The notes under the pieces were generated by a model. That model ran no database searches. It was given only the letters and a program-made list of their open reading frames with translations, and was not told the origin of the DNA. The translations under genes were made by a program, and so were the position numbers. From positions 62,001-126,000 of the forward strand of contig NZ_CP108509.1 of the NCBI RefSeq assembly GCF_035917275.1: a stretch of 64,000 nt of DNA. The letters are read 5' to 3'. Shown here piece by piece: positions 8,724 to 16,658 of the stretch. This DNA is from Streptomyces sp. NBC_01237. Its GTDB lineage: Bacteria > Actinomycetota > Actinomycetes > Streptomycetales > Streptomycetaceae. Positions within the stretch are counted from its first letter, which is position 1, and each line of letters opens with the position of its first letter.

Positions 8724-9530
8724 ATGTACCGCTTCGCTGCTCAGGCAAGCCCGGTGACGCACGCGCCACCGTCCAGCGTGCCGCCTCGCTGCGATGCTCC
8801 CGGCCCGCTGGACACGGCCCACACCCCCTTCATCGCCCTCACCGAGGGCGAAGGACGCCTGGACACCAGCGGCCTGGTGACCGGACCCGACGGATGGATC
8901 GACTACAAGGAACCGGGGCCCTACGACCGGTACCCCGACACGGAGTTCCTCCTCGCCCGCACGGCCGGCACAGCGCCGTCCGGACGACCCGTCGCAACAG
9001 TGCTCTGCCCCTACCGGCAGGCGCACTGCATCCTCAACCGCCTGTGCCAAGGCTGCGGCGCCCCCGCAGCGCGCAGCGAGCACGGCATCCTGTACGTCCT
9101 GCCTGCCCGTCGGCGCGACGGGAGTGCGGCGGCTTTCAGCGGTCCCAGTGACATGCCGCCTTCCTGCGCCCGCTGCGCGTTCCACTTCTGCCCGGTTCTG
9201 GCGGATCAGGGGCGGAACCTGCAGTGGGTGAAGCAGAGTGAGCTGATCGCGGTGTACGGAACGGTCTTCCCGCCGCCCGGCGCGGGCGGCCTGCGTATGC
9301 TGCCGGAGCAGCAGGTGCTCCTGGAGGACGAGCAGACGCTGTCCGCCACGGTCGTGACCCGCCTCGTGTGTGATCTTCGGCAGATCACCCAGGCCGATCC
9401 CGGGCATCTCCTGACCCTCGCCCGCCAACCGTTGCCCAACGCGCGGCCTGCCCCTGCGGAACCCCGCACCCAAGACGATGCCGCGATCTCCGGCAGCGGG
9501 CCGTCCACTGTGCGCGGGAGGACGTCATGA
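8724..9530 (+). CDS. Cysteine-rich hypothetical protein, possible zinc site
   Basis: 268 residues, no family recognised. The middle holds two cysteine clusters: CPYRQAHCILNRLCQGCG (near residues 93-110) and CARCAFHFC (near 150-158), a spacing that could bind one or two zinc ions. The tail after about residue 240 is disordered. It sits in the coupled regulator run, and its stop overlaps the next gene by four bases (ATGA). A DNA- or protein-binding role is possible but not shown. Confidence 0.55.
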   Translation: MYRFAAQASPVTHAPPSSVPPRCDAPGPLDTAHTPFIALTEGEGRLDTSGLVTGPDGWIDYKEPGPYDRYPDTEFLLARTAGTAPSGRPVATVLCPYRQAHCILNRLCQGCGAPAARSEHGILYVLPARRRDGSAAAFSGPSDMPPSCARCAFHFCPVLADQGRNLQWVKQSELIAVYGTVFPPPGAGGLRMLPEQQVLLEDEQTLSATVVTRLVCDLRQITQADPGHLLTLARQPLPNARPAPAEPRTQDDAAISGSGPSTVRGRTS

Positions 9531-10996
9531 GCACCGAACTCCCCTTCACACCGCGGGAGACGGAAGTCGCCATCCTGCTCGCCGAGGGACTGAGCACGCA
9601 GGAGATCGATCACAGGCTCGGGATCAAGTCGTCGGCACGTCTTCTCCGCAACGCGAAGCACAAGGCGGGCGTCACCACACCACGCTCGCTGGTCTACGTC
9701 AGCCTGGCCCGCCAGTGGATACCCCGGCCGCCGGTCCGTGAGGCACCGGCGCAGCTGAGCGAACTGGAGGAACTCTTGTGGGCCGGTCTGCGCATCGACG
9801 TGCCCGACGCGCAGCTTCCCAGGGCGCTCTCCCAGCTGGCACGGACATCGAAGGGCCGGGTCAGCAGCATCCTGGAGAACCTCAAGGAGCGTCACCAGCT
9901 GAACTACTGCGGGCTCATCACCCGCGCCTTCGCGGTCGGCCTGCTGTCCGGTCGTGAAGGCACACACCTTTCACGGTCGGCGGGCAGCGTTTCCGCTGCG
10001 GCGTCGACATCGGTGGCAGAGCCTCGGCAGGTGACTGGGGCGCAGAACGGCCCGTCGCGCAGCAGCAGGTGGAATCTGACCGAGCGCCAGCAGTTCGTGC
10101 TCGACGTGCTGCCCAGCAGCCGGAGCATCGAGAAGGCCGCCGAGCAGCTCGGCATCAGGTCGAAGAGCGTCCGCAGGCATCTCCAGACCATCTCCCGGTC
10201 CGTCGGCGTCACCTCACTGCGCGCGCTCACCCACCAGGCCCTTGCGAACGGTCTTCTCGACCCTCCGGAACTGCGCCCGGGCCCCGAGGCGACGGCGGAG
10301 GTCGCGGCCGTGTGGCGCAGTGTCGTCCTGGATGTTCCCGACGCCGAACTGCCGGCCGAGATCGCGGCGGTCAGTGGGCTGCCGGGCGAGCGGGTGCGCT
10401 CGGTGCTGCAGCAGATGCGGGCCGGAGGTGAAGCGGACTGGCAGCTGGTGGTCCGTGGTTGGGCCAGCGGCGTCATCACCGCGCAGGACGTCATCACGCG
10501 CCCCGGGCGGCGCTCTGGACGCCGCCCTTCCAGCATGCGGTCCACCTCGTCGTCGGCCCCGGCCGGGCCCGCCCCGCTCGCACTCATCCCTCCCGGCATG
10601 ACCTGGCGGGACCCCTTCCCCCCGTCACCCGGCCCGCACCCTCTCCACGGGACCGTCAGCGGAGGGGACTTCGCCTTCCTCATCGTGCAACCGGAGGTCT
10701 GCCGCGCCTTCCTGCACCGTGTCGGAGCCGAGCAGTGGGGGCCCGTGCTCGCCCGGCCCGAAACCGGCACCGCACTGCTGATCGCCCACGCCGACAGCAT
10801 CCCCACCCGGTGGCGGACCCCCCGGGGCCGCCGGGCCGCCGCCCACACCCGCATACACCTGCCCGGCGAGCACACCCCCGGCCGCGACGGCAGCCACTGG
10901 GCCGTGCCGCCCGCCGCACCTCTGTGGACCACCCCGCGGCTCCACTGGCTCCTCGACGAAACCCACCCGTCCGCCCCGGAAGGCCACCATGCGTAA
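9527..10996 (+). CDS. LuxR-type HTH protein with duplicated HTH module
   Basis: 489 residues. Two LuxR/GerE-like helix-turn-helix segments (residues about 5-63, TPRETEVAILLAEGLSTQEI; about 182-243, LTERQQFVLDVL) are each followed by a copy of a second module (about 78-142 and 258-318) sharing the phrase DVPDA-Q/E-LP, so HTH plus module is tandemly duplicated. Residues about 350-480 form a third domain (VSGGDFAFLIVQP, WGPVLARPETGTALLI) that also occurs in the protein at 25276-26283. That domain faintly resembles primase/polymerase-like proteins, which I cannot confirm. Confidence 0.65.
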   Translation: MSTELPFTPRETEVAILLAEGLSTQEIDHRLGIKSSARLLRNAKHKAGVTTPRSLVYVSLARQWIPRPPVREAPAQLSELEELLWAGLRIDVPDAQLPRALSQLARTSKGRVSSILENLKERHQLNYCGLITRAFAVGLLSGREGTHLSRSAGSVSAAASTSVAEPRQVTGAQNGPSRSSRWNLTERQQFVLDVLPSSRSIEKAAEQLGIRSKSVRRHLQTISRSVGVTSLRALTHQALANGLLDPPELRPGPEATAEVAAVWRSVVLDVPDAELPAEIAAVSGLPGERVRSVLQQMRAGGEADWQLVVRGWASGVITAQDVITRPGRRSGRRPSSMRSTSSSAPAGPAPLALIPPGMTWRDPFPPSPGPHPLHGTVSGGDFAFLIVQPEVCRAFLHRVGAEQWGPVLARPETGTALLIAHADSIPTRWRTPRGRRAAAHTRIHLPGEHTPGRDGSHWAVPPAAPLWTTPRLHWLLDETHPSAPEGHHA

Positions 10997-11123
10997 CCGT
11001 CCCGGCCCGGCCGGCCGCTCCCGGCCCCACACCCGCTGCGGAACGGCCGCCGCCACCCCGACCCCGGCTCCCCACGCACCGGCCCGCCCTTCCCTCCGCA
11101 GGAACGCCGAGTGCTGCTCATGA
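10989..11123 (+). CDS. 44-residue linking micro-ORF
   Basis: ATG 10989 overlaps the upstream stop by eight bases. The frame runs 44 codons and ends at 11123, inside the start of the DUF5753 gene (an ATGA at 11120). Product basic and proline-rich, with no domain. Such bracketing is typical of translational coupling in this run. It may encode a functional peptide or only carry ribosomes across the gap. Confidence 0.35.
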   Translation: MRNRPGPAGRSRPHTRCGTAAATPTPAPHAPARPSLRRNAECCS

Positions 11124-11920
11124 CAGACAGCAAGCCGCACCACACCGCAGCAGTCCTGGGCGCGATCCTGAGCGACGCGCGCCGGCGACGGTTCATGCTC
11201 CTCGCGGAACCGGCCGCCCTCCTCGGCGTGAGCCCGGACACCGTGGCCGCCATCGAGCACGGCACCCACCGGATCAGCCCCGCCGCTCTCGCGGCCCTGG
11301 CCGTGCTCTACCGGTGCGGACAGGACGCATGGGCCCTGCAATGTCTCCTGGTGCCCGGCACCCCGGACGACCCGGCGGTCCAGGACAAAGAGCCGGGCCA
11401 CGCAGCACGTCTCGCAGCCTGTACGCGCCAGGCCGGCCGCGTGCGGTGGCTGTCGACCACACTGCTCCCGCCCCCCGTGCAGACCCCCCGCTACGCGCGG
11501 AACGTCGCCGAGCCCTCCACCCTGCTCCCCGGTGCCCCGCTGGACCCGCCCGCCGACACCGTCTACATCCTCGACTCACGCGTGATCGAACGCGGCAGCG
11601 GGACACCCGCCGTCATGGCCGAGCAGCTCCACCATCTGCTGAGCCTGGTGGACCACGGCACCTCGATCCGGATCGTGCCGGCCGCCCACCCCATCCCGCA
11701 GCCTCCCGGCCACCACGTGGAGATGACCCTGCCCGGCGGGCCCGTCCTGGCCCGCCCGGGACCCGACTGGGTGGACTACCAGCCGCCCGGCACCTGGTCG
11801 GACCGGACCGACGGCGTCCTCGGCACCACCGATCCGACGTCCTCCCGAGCCCTGCTCGAACAGGCAGCCCGGAAGCACACCTGGGCCGCCCGGTCGGTGC
11901 ACGAACCCGGGACACGGTGA
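11111..11920 (+). CDS. XRE/DUF5753 regulator (WhiJ-like)
   Basis: 269-residue regulator with an N-terminal helix-turn-helix (ARRRRFMLLAEPAALLGVSP, VAAIEHGTHRISP) and a DUF5753 domain (residues about 90-265: RYARNVAEPS, YILDSRVIERGSGTPAVMA, HHLLSLVDHGTSIRIVP, LLEQAARKHTW). Family members such as WhiJ act with small DUF397/BldB-like partners, none of which is recognisable here. GTG 11111 has an AGGA site eight bases upstream; ATG 11120 is the alternative. The DUF5753 domain is also present in the 6633-8474 fusion. Confidence 0.85.
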   Translation: MLLMTDSKPHHTAAVLGAILSDARRRRFMLLAEPAALLGVSPDTVAAIEHGTHRISPAALAALAVLYRCGQDAWALQCLLVPGTPDDPAVQDKEPGHAARLAACTRQAGRVRWLSTTLLPPPVQTPRYARNVAEPSTLLPGAPLDPPADTVYILDSRVIERGSGTPAVMAEQLHHLLSLVDHGTSIRIVPAAHPIPQPPGHHVEMTLPGGPVLARPGPDWVDYQPPGTWSDRTDGVLGTTDPTSSRALLEQAARKHTWAARSVHEPGTR

Positions 11921-12018
11921 TGTCGCGCCCCACCCGCACCCAAGTCCTCGCCCATGTCGTGACCGTGCTGCTCGTCCTCGGCTCGGTCATCACCGCCGCG
12001 ACTGTCCGCCCCCGATGA
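11920..12018 (+). CDS. 32-residue membrane micropeptide
   Basis: ATG 11920 overlaps the DUF5753 stop (TGATG) and the frame ends at 12018, overlapping the next ATG (ATGA). The product has a polar basic start (MSRPTRTQ), one hydrophobic helix (VVTVLLVLGSVITAATV) and a basic end (RPR). Size, topology and coupling mirror 5528-5617. Function unknown. Confidence 0.55.
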   Translation: MSRPTRTQVLAHVVTVLLVLGSVITAATVRPR

Positions 12019-12959
12019 GAGCCGCTTTCCCCATGACACCCACCGTCCCGCCCACCGCAACGCTGCGCTGCGACCCGGCCGAGGTCCCCCCGGCAACGAC
12101 CGGCCCCCAGCCCCCCTACCTGGCGGCCGCTGCCGAGATCCGCGCACGGATCGCCGACGGCCTCTACACACCAGGCGCCCGCCTCACCATGGCCCACCTG
12201 ACCGGCTGCACGGACCATGCCCCCGCCGACCTGCACAAGGCCCTGGACCACCTGGCCCACCTGGCCGACATACACGCTGTCCATGCCGTCAACGGACGGT
12301 GGTACGTCCGGGACGACCGCCCGTCCGGCCACACCGCGCGCCGCGCCGCGCACCTGCTCGGCACCGTCATCGGCCAGGGCGCCTACCCGCCCGGCACACG
12401 TCTACCCGTGCGACAGGTACTCGCCCGGATCCTCCTCGCCACACCGGCCGACGTGACCCAGGCACTGAACCTGCTCGCCGATCAGAGAGTCCTGCTGCCC
12501 GGCCGCGCCCGCCCCCACGTCGCCCAGCCACCGGGCGGCCTTCCCCCCGAGCAGTGGCCGCAGCGCCTGCTGGCGATCACCGGCCAGGACCCGACCCGGC
12601 AACAGGAGAGCGCGCCCTTCAGCCGGCCGGACATCCAGGCCACCCTGGACGCCGCGCTCCACCACTGGCAGCACGGCACCTGCCTGCCCGCACGCGACAT
12701 GACCCTCCAGGAAACCCTGCAGCACGATGTCCTGGCCCGCCTGGCCCGCAACACCTACAGGCGAGCGGCCACACGGCCGCTGGAACACTCCCGCCTCCGC
12801 CAGGCCGCCGCCCGGGCCACCGCATGCCGTCAACTGCCCACCGTCGCCGTGCCATTGCACGAACGGCAGTACCGGTTCACGGTCCTGGAGACCGCACTCG
12901 CCGACCTCGCCCACGAACTCACCGAACCCACCCGGCCCGGCCGGGACCCTCGCCGGTGA
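12015..12959 (+). CDS. GntR-like double winged-helix protein
   Basis: 314 residues. Two GntR-like winged-helix units are visible: residues about 35-100 (AAEIRARIADGLYTPGARLT, ADLHKALDHLAHLADIHAV, GRWYVRDD) and about 108-170 (LLGTVIGQGAYPPGTRLPVR, DVTQALNLLADQRVLLP). The C-terminal 140 residues are helical and unrecognised. Related to the 6074-6640 product in layout. Coupled to the micropeptide upstream. Confidence 0.6.
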   Translation: MRAAFPMTPTVPPTATLRCDPAEVPPATTGPQPPYLAAAAEIRARIADGLYTPGARLTMAHLTGCTDHAPADLHKALDHLAHLADIHAVHAVNGRWYVRDDRPSGHTARRAAHLLGTVIGQGAYPPGTRLPVRQVLARILLATPADVTQALNLLADQRVLLPGRARPHVAQPPGGLPPEQWPQRLLAITGQDPTRQQESAPFSRPDIQATLDAALHHWQHGTCLPARDMTLQETLQHDVLARLARNTYRRAATRPLEHSRLRQAAARATACRQLPTVAVPLHERQYRFTVLETALADLAHELTEPTRPGRDPRR

Positions 12960-13105
12960 CCCCACCGGCATGCTCGGCGCCACCAACAGTGGCGCACCCG
13001 GCCGCCCCGCCCTCTGCCCGCCACGAGGAACAGACCATGCCCGGCTTCACCGCTGACCGCAGCCGACGCTCTCAACGTCGCCGTCACAGCGCCGCAGAGC
13101 GTTGA
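12956..13105 (+). CDS. Possible 49-residue coupled ORF
   Basis: GTG 12956 overlaps the upstream stop (GTGA) and the frame ends at 13105. The product is Ala/Pro-rich then Arg-rich (RSRRSQRRRH), with no domain. Weak case resting only on the overlap. The following 13106-13267 holds no gene and supplies the leader of the next one. Confidence 0.25.
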   Translation: MTPPACSAPPTVAHPAAPPSARHEEQTMPGFTADRSRRSQRRRHSAAER

Positions 13106-13267
13106 TGCCGGTTCCCCTTTCGCCGCAGCCGTACCCGTCCGTTCCTGACCGACCCGCCCATCCGTAGCAGCCCCGCCCGCCATTCACCAGCGCTTCCAGC
13201 GCGCCTTCACGACCACTCACACCCGCCTGCCCGCCGCAGGCAGGCCAAAGCAGGAGAACTGACCGAG

Positions 13268-14143
13268 ATGACCGAGCTCACCGTCCTCGACAACACCGGA
13301 AAGACAGGAGAAGTGCACGACGATCTGGTCGGACGGATCAGCGAGTCCCTGGCCGAAGCAGCACCCATGGTGAGGGATGTGACGAAGCTCGGTCTGCCCC
13401 GCGCCACCTACGATCTCCGCGACCGCTCCGGCTGGGTTGCCGAATACGGGAGGCGAGCCAGGGGTGCAGCAGAACGGGATTCGGCGCACTACGAACTGTC
13501 CCGATTCCACAAGCAGTTGGCCTCCGGAATGCCGCGTGTCGCCACGAGGATCGCCGACCGGGCATGGACGCTCGCCGATCCCGAGCCGGTGGTCGACAGC
13601 CAGTACAAGCCGACCATCCTGATCTCGGTGGACGCCCTGGAGCACCAGGGCGTACTGGAGAATCCCGCGGCCCTGACCGAGCGGCTGATCCGCTCGCTCG
13701 CCCACCTTGCGCAGATCACCGCGAGCCGAGGCGTGGTCGTCCCGCCCAGGATCTGGCCGCCCCACGCCTCCCACCCTTCACGGCCGGCGCACCGGCTGAT
13801 GGACGGGCATGCCCAGTGGGTCGTCGATGCGGTGGCGCCTTCCCTTCTCGGCCAGCCCGACGAGCGGCGACGGCTGAAGCCGTCAGCCCGCCATCGCCGT
13901 CAGGCGTTCCTGACTCAGTTGTTCGACTGCGGCCGGACCGAGCGCCGCGCCCGGCAAGGAGCCCGCTTCGTCGCGCAGGCCATTGCCGGGAGTGGCCACG
14001 CCGAGTTCAACGCGGTATGGCGCAATGCGGGACTGGTACCGACCGAGCGGGAACTCGCGCGCCCCGACGAGTGGCTGGGCCGCAGGGCCACCCTGGCCGC
14101 GGCTCCGGGCGTAGAGCCCGCGGCCGTACACCCGCCTGAGTAG
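13268..14143 (+). CDS. Zincin_2 (DUF2342)-like protein lacking the HExxH motif
   Basis: 291 residues. The C-terminal half follows the actinobacterial zincin-like family DUF2342: RLMDGHAQWVVDAV (family EGHAxxVMDAV), an RRRL block, and GARFVAQAIAGSGHAEFNAV followed by LVPTERELARPDEWLGR. At the place where the family has HExxH this protein has LIRSLAHLAQI, so the zinc-binding glutamate and second histidine are absent. It is therefore probably not a protease. The ATG is preceded by GGAGAACTGACCGAG, an adequate site. Confidence 0.6.
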   Translation: MTELTVLDNTGKTGEVHDDLVGRISESLAEAAPMVRDVTKLGLPRATYDLRDRSGWVAEYGRRARGAAERDSAHYELSRFHKQLASGMPRVATRIADRAWTLADPEPVVDSQYKPTILISVDALEHQGVLENPAALTERLIRSLAHLAQITASRGVVVPPRIWPPHASHPSRPAHRLMDGHAQWVVDAVAPSLLGQPDERRRLKPSARHRRQAFLTQLFDCGRTERRARQGARFVAQAIAGSGHAEFNAVWRNAGLVPTERELARPDEWLGRRATLAAAPGVEPAAVHPPE

Positions 14144-14324
14144 CAGCCGCCCCACAGACGTGCCGCGCCTTGCCCGCCCTGACGCGGCTCTGCGCACGGC
14201 GAGACCCCAGGACGTGCCCCGCTACTGGGCAGCCCCCAGAACGACACCCCAGCTACATCCCCGTACGCCCGGCTTGCTCCCCTCCGGGACCCGCCCCGCA
14301 ACCCTGACCCGAAGGACCGGCTCC

Positions 14325-14621
14325 ATGGCTCCCGCACCAACCGACAGCACCACCCTTTCCCGCACCGCGGAGATCCTGCAGAAGGTTCACCAGCAGCTGG
14401 CGAGCCGCAGACCCGGCGACGCGGTCCCCGCAGGACTCATCGCGCACCGCCTCCGAATCAGCCACACCGCTGTCCTGGAGGCACTGGCCGAACTCGCTGA
14501 CCGCAACGTCGTCGAGCACCTGCCCAAGGGGCCCCACGGCCCCGCCTACTACATGCCCCGCACTGCGATCGCACCGGCTCGTCACCGTGCCGAACACGGA
14601 CGGAGCACGCATGTCCGATAG
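14325..14621 (+). CDS. Single winged-helix protein
   Basis: 98 residues forming one GntR/MarR-like winged helix: VPAGLIAHRLRISHTAVLEA then LADRNVVEHLPKGPHGPAYY, the last part being the wing. ATG 14325 has a GAAGGA site nine bases upstream. It overlaps by 11 bases a frame that looks like the start of a helicase gene (14611). The same arrangement occurs at 21802-22158 with an intact helicase, so this is one of two copies of a winged-helix/helicase cassette. Confidence 0.65.
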   Translation: MAPAPTDSTTLSRTAEILQKVHQQLASRRPGDAVPAGLIAHRLRISHTAVLEALAELADRNVVEHLPKGPHGPAYYMPRTAIAPARHRAEHGRSTHVR

Positions 14622-14700
14622 TGCCGTTGTGCGGCCGCGCCAGCAGACATATTCCGCTGCCGCATCAGAGGTACTCGCTCCTTCTTGGTGGTGCGGAGAC
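14611..14700 (+). pseudogene. Remnant of the 5' end of an HA-type helicase gene
   Basis: From ATG 14611 the frame reads MSDSAVVRPRQQ, then AAASEVLA, matching MSDTPVLWPHQQ and DAAAEALA at the start of the helicase at 22151; DNA similarity fades near 14690, before the P-loop. The frame remains open to 14928 but the rest shows no helicase motifs. I read it as a decayed or truncated copy left next to the cas operon. The remaining bases to 14924 hold no gene. Confidence 0.6.
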
Positions 14701-14924
14701 CGGCATCAATCAGACCTCGCCAGAGATAACGGTGACCTCAGATGTGCAATGTCCGAGCGCCGAACCGGTCGATCACAGCCCGAAAACCAGGAACACGTCA
14801 CGCAGGGCGTTGCTTCTCGTGGGCCCATCCGGGCGGCGACCAGCAACTGCGCGGCGGGACCGAGCTTCCCGGCCTCCCCCACCTTTCTTTCTCTTCGTTG
14901 GTCACGCACCAGGAGCACAGCATC

Positions 14925-16658
14925 GTGAGTTCTCAGACCACCCGGGCCATATCCGCGCCCGCGCCTCCGGATCAGGCCAAGCACGCGTTCGTCCTGAGCC
15001 ACGCGACACCCAGCCTTCCCGGAGTCCGGTGGGATGCACGATGGCGTCTGCCCGTATACCGGGGGCGGCGTCTTCCTCGTGCTCTTCTTCCGTATGCGGC
15101 ACGGCTGCACTCGCTGGAGTGGCTGGTCGAGGACATTCTCAACGGGCGTATGCCACCGCCCCCTCCCGTAGAGCGTGAGCGTCCGGCTCTGCGAGACCAC
15201 CAGGTCCAGCCGGTGCGGCTGATGGCACAGGCGCATGCGTCCGGGGCGCCGGGCTTCCTGCTGGCCTATCCGACGGGGTCGGGCAAGACCGCCATGCTCA
15301 TCAACGCCACCCTCGACCTCCCGAAGGTGAAGGCCGTGCTCGTGGTGACCAAGCTGGACGTGGTCCCCGCGTGGCGCAGCGCCATCAGCTACTTCGGCAG
15401 CGGCGGCAAACGGTGGGTGGTGATCCACTCCGAGCAATTGTGGCGGCTGTTCGATCACCCCGTGCGGCAGCTGAACTCTCTGCCGGCTGACAAGGCCGCC
15501 GGGTACGCGGCCGAGGGAGGTATTCCGCGCGTCCGGTTCGACGCCGTCATCGTGGACGAGTCGCACATGATGGTCTCCCCCGACTCCGTGCGCTCCCGGC
15601 TGATCGACCGGCTCGTCCTGCCCGATCGCGTGACCGGGAGCCGCCCGTGGTTCGCACGCGCCTCGGCCTCCCCCTTCTCCAGCCCGGAGGAAACGGGCTA
15701 CGTGAGCGATCTGCTGGCCCACGTCGCTGAAGTTCCTGCGCCGGGCCGGCTGAGCATGGCCGAGCACAGGACGTGGCTGCAGAAGCAGTTCGGCTTCGCG
15801 TTGAACACCGGGCAGGACGGGCGGTGGGACCACAGCGTGAGCGGGACCGACGTGAAGAGCATCGAGTCGCTGCTGTTCTCCGGGGCGGTGGGCACGACCG
15901 CGACCGCCGAGCAGATCGGCCTTCCCACGCTGACTCGGGAACTGCGCCCGGTAGAGCTGTCCCCGGAGGACCGGGACCGCTACGAAGCCGCTTGGACACA
16001 GTTCCGTGCGCTTCACGGGCTGGAAATCGGGGACGGCACGGCCGACGACAGGTCCCCCGCCCTGCGTCAGGTGCAGAAGGCGTCGCTGCTCAAGGCGCCG
16101 AAGGTCGCCGAGATCGTGGCCGGGCTGGTGGAGGACGGCTATCAGGTGGTGGTCCCCGCCTGGTATCTCGACAACGTCTCCGCCCTTTCCCGTCTCACCG
16201 CGGCGGCCCTGGCGGCGCGCGGGCTGCCGGACCGGGTCGTGGAGATCACCGGGGCCTCGCGGGGGCTGCGGGAGATGAAGCGGCAGGCGTTCCAGGCGGG
16301 GCAGGCGCTCGTCGCGGTCGTCAACTCGCTGGAGGGCATCAACCTGCACGCGGGTGAACGCGGTGGCGCGGGCAAGGGCAAGGACGCCACGAAGACGCCC
16401 CGGGCCTGCGTGATCGCCGACGTACTGACCGGCGGGAAGCGCAGCCTGCAGGCGGAGGGACGCACGCAGCGCGACGGGGAGCGGTCGCTGACGCTGTACG
16501 TCTACGCCGAGGGCACCACCGAGCAGCAGTGGCTGGCCCGGATGCTGCGCGCCACGGCCGGAACACAGGCCCTGGTCCAGTCCCCCGCGGAAGCTCAGGC
16601 TCTGCAGGATCTGGCGGACCAGCTGTCCGTGCAGCAGGAGGAGGCGGAGCACCAGTGA
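14925..16658 (+). CDS. SNF2-like SF2 helicase coupled to the cas operon
   Basis: 577-residue superfamily 2 ATPase. Motif I is YPTGSGKTAML (residues about 115-125), motif II DESH (211-214), motif III-like ARASASPFS, and motif VI QAEGRTQRDG, closest in style to SNF2/SWI2-type enzymes. No HD nuclease domain is fused, so this is not Cas3. GTG 14925 has AGGAG nine bases upstream. The stop overlaps the cas8e start (GTGA), so helicase and Cascade subunits should be made in fixed ratio. The likely role is an ATP-driven motor for the RNA-guided complex, taking the place of Cas3 (inference). Confidence 0.8.
   Translation: MSSQTTRAISAPAPPDQAKHAFVLSHATPSLPGVRWDARWRLPVYRGRRLPRALLPYAARLHSLEWLVEDILNGRMPPPPPVERERPALRDHQVQPVRLMAQAHASGAPGFLLAYPTGSGKTAMLINATLDLPKVKAVLVVTKLDVVPAWRSAISYFGSGGKRWVVIHSEQLWRLFDHPVRQLNSLPADKAAGYAAEGGIPRVRFDAVIVDESHMMVSPDSVRSRLIDRLVLPDRVTGSRPWFARASASPFSSPEETGYVSDLLAHVAEVPAPGRLSMAEHRTWLQKQFGFALNTGQDGRWDHSVSGTDVKSIESLLFSGAVGTTATAEQIGLPTLTRELRPVELSPEDRDRYEAAWTQFRALHGLEIGDGTADDRSPALRQVQKASLLKAPKVAEIVAGLVEDGYQVVVPAWYLDNVSALSRLTAAALAARGLPDRVVEITGASRGLREMKRQAFQAGQALVAVVNSLEGINLHAGERGGAGKGKDATKTPRACVIADVLTGGKRSLQAEGRTQRDGERSLTLYVYAEGTTEQQWLARMLRATAGTQALVQSPAEAQALQDLADQLSVQQEEAEHQ

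Noticed and set aside
10459..12018. 519-codon plus-strand frame across the HTH and DUF5753 genes
   Set aside because: Runs of Arg and Pro with no domain; it is the shifted frame of two recognisable genes, although its last 32 codons coincide with the real micropeptide at 11920.
14706..16652. Open minus-strand frame of 648 codons opposite the cas-linked helicase
   Set aside because: Its product is low-complexity (Arg, Gly, Pro, Leu) and mirrors the GC-rich third codon positions of the helicase, whose motifs are clear on the plus strand.
14925..16658. Calling the helicase Cas3
   Set aside because: No HD-nuclease motifs and the helicase motifs (DESH, QAEGRTQRDG) are SNF2-like rather than Cas3-like.
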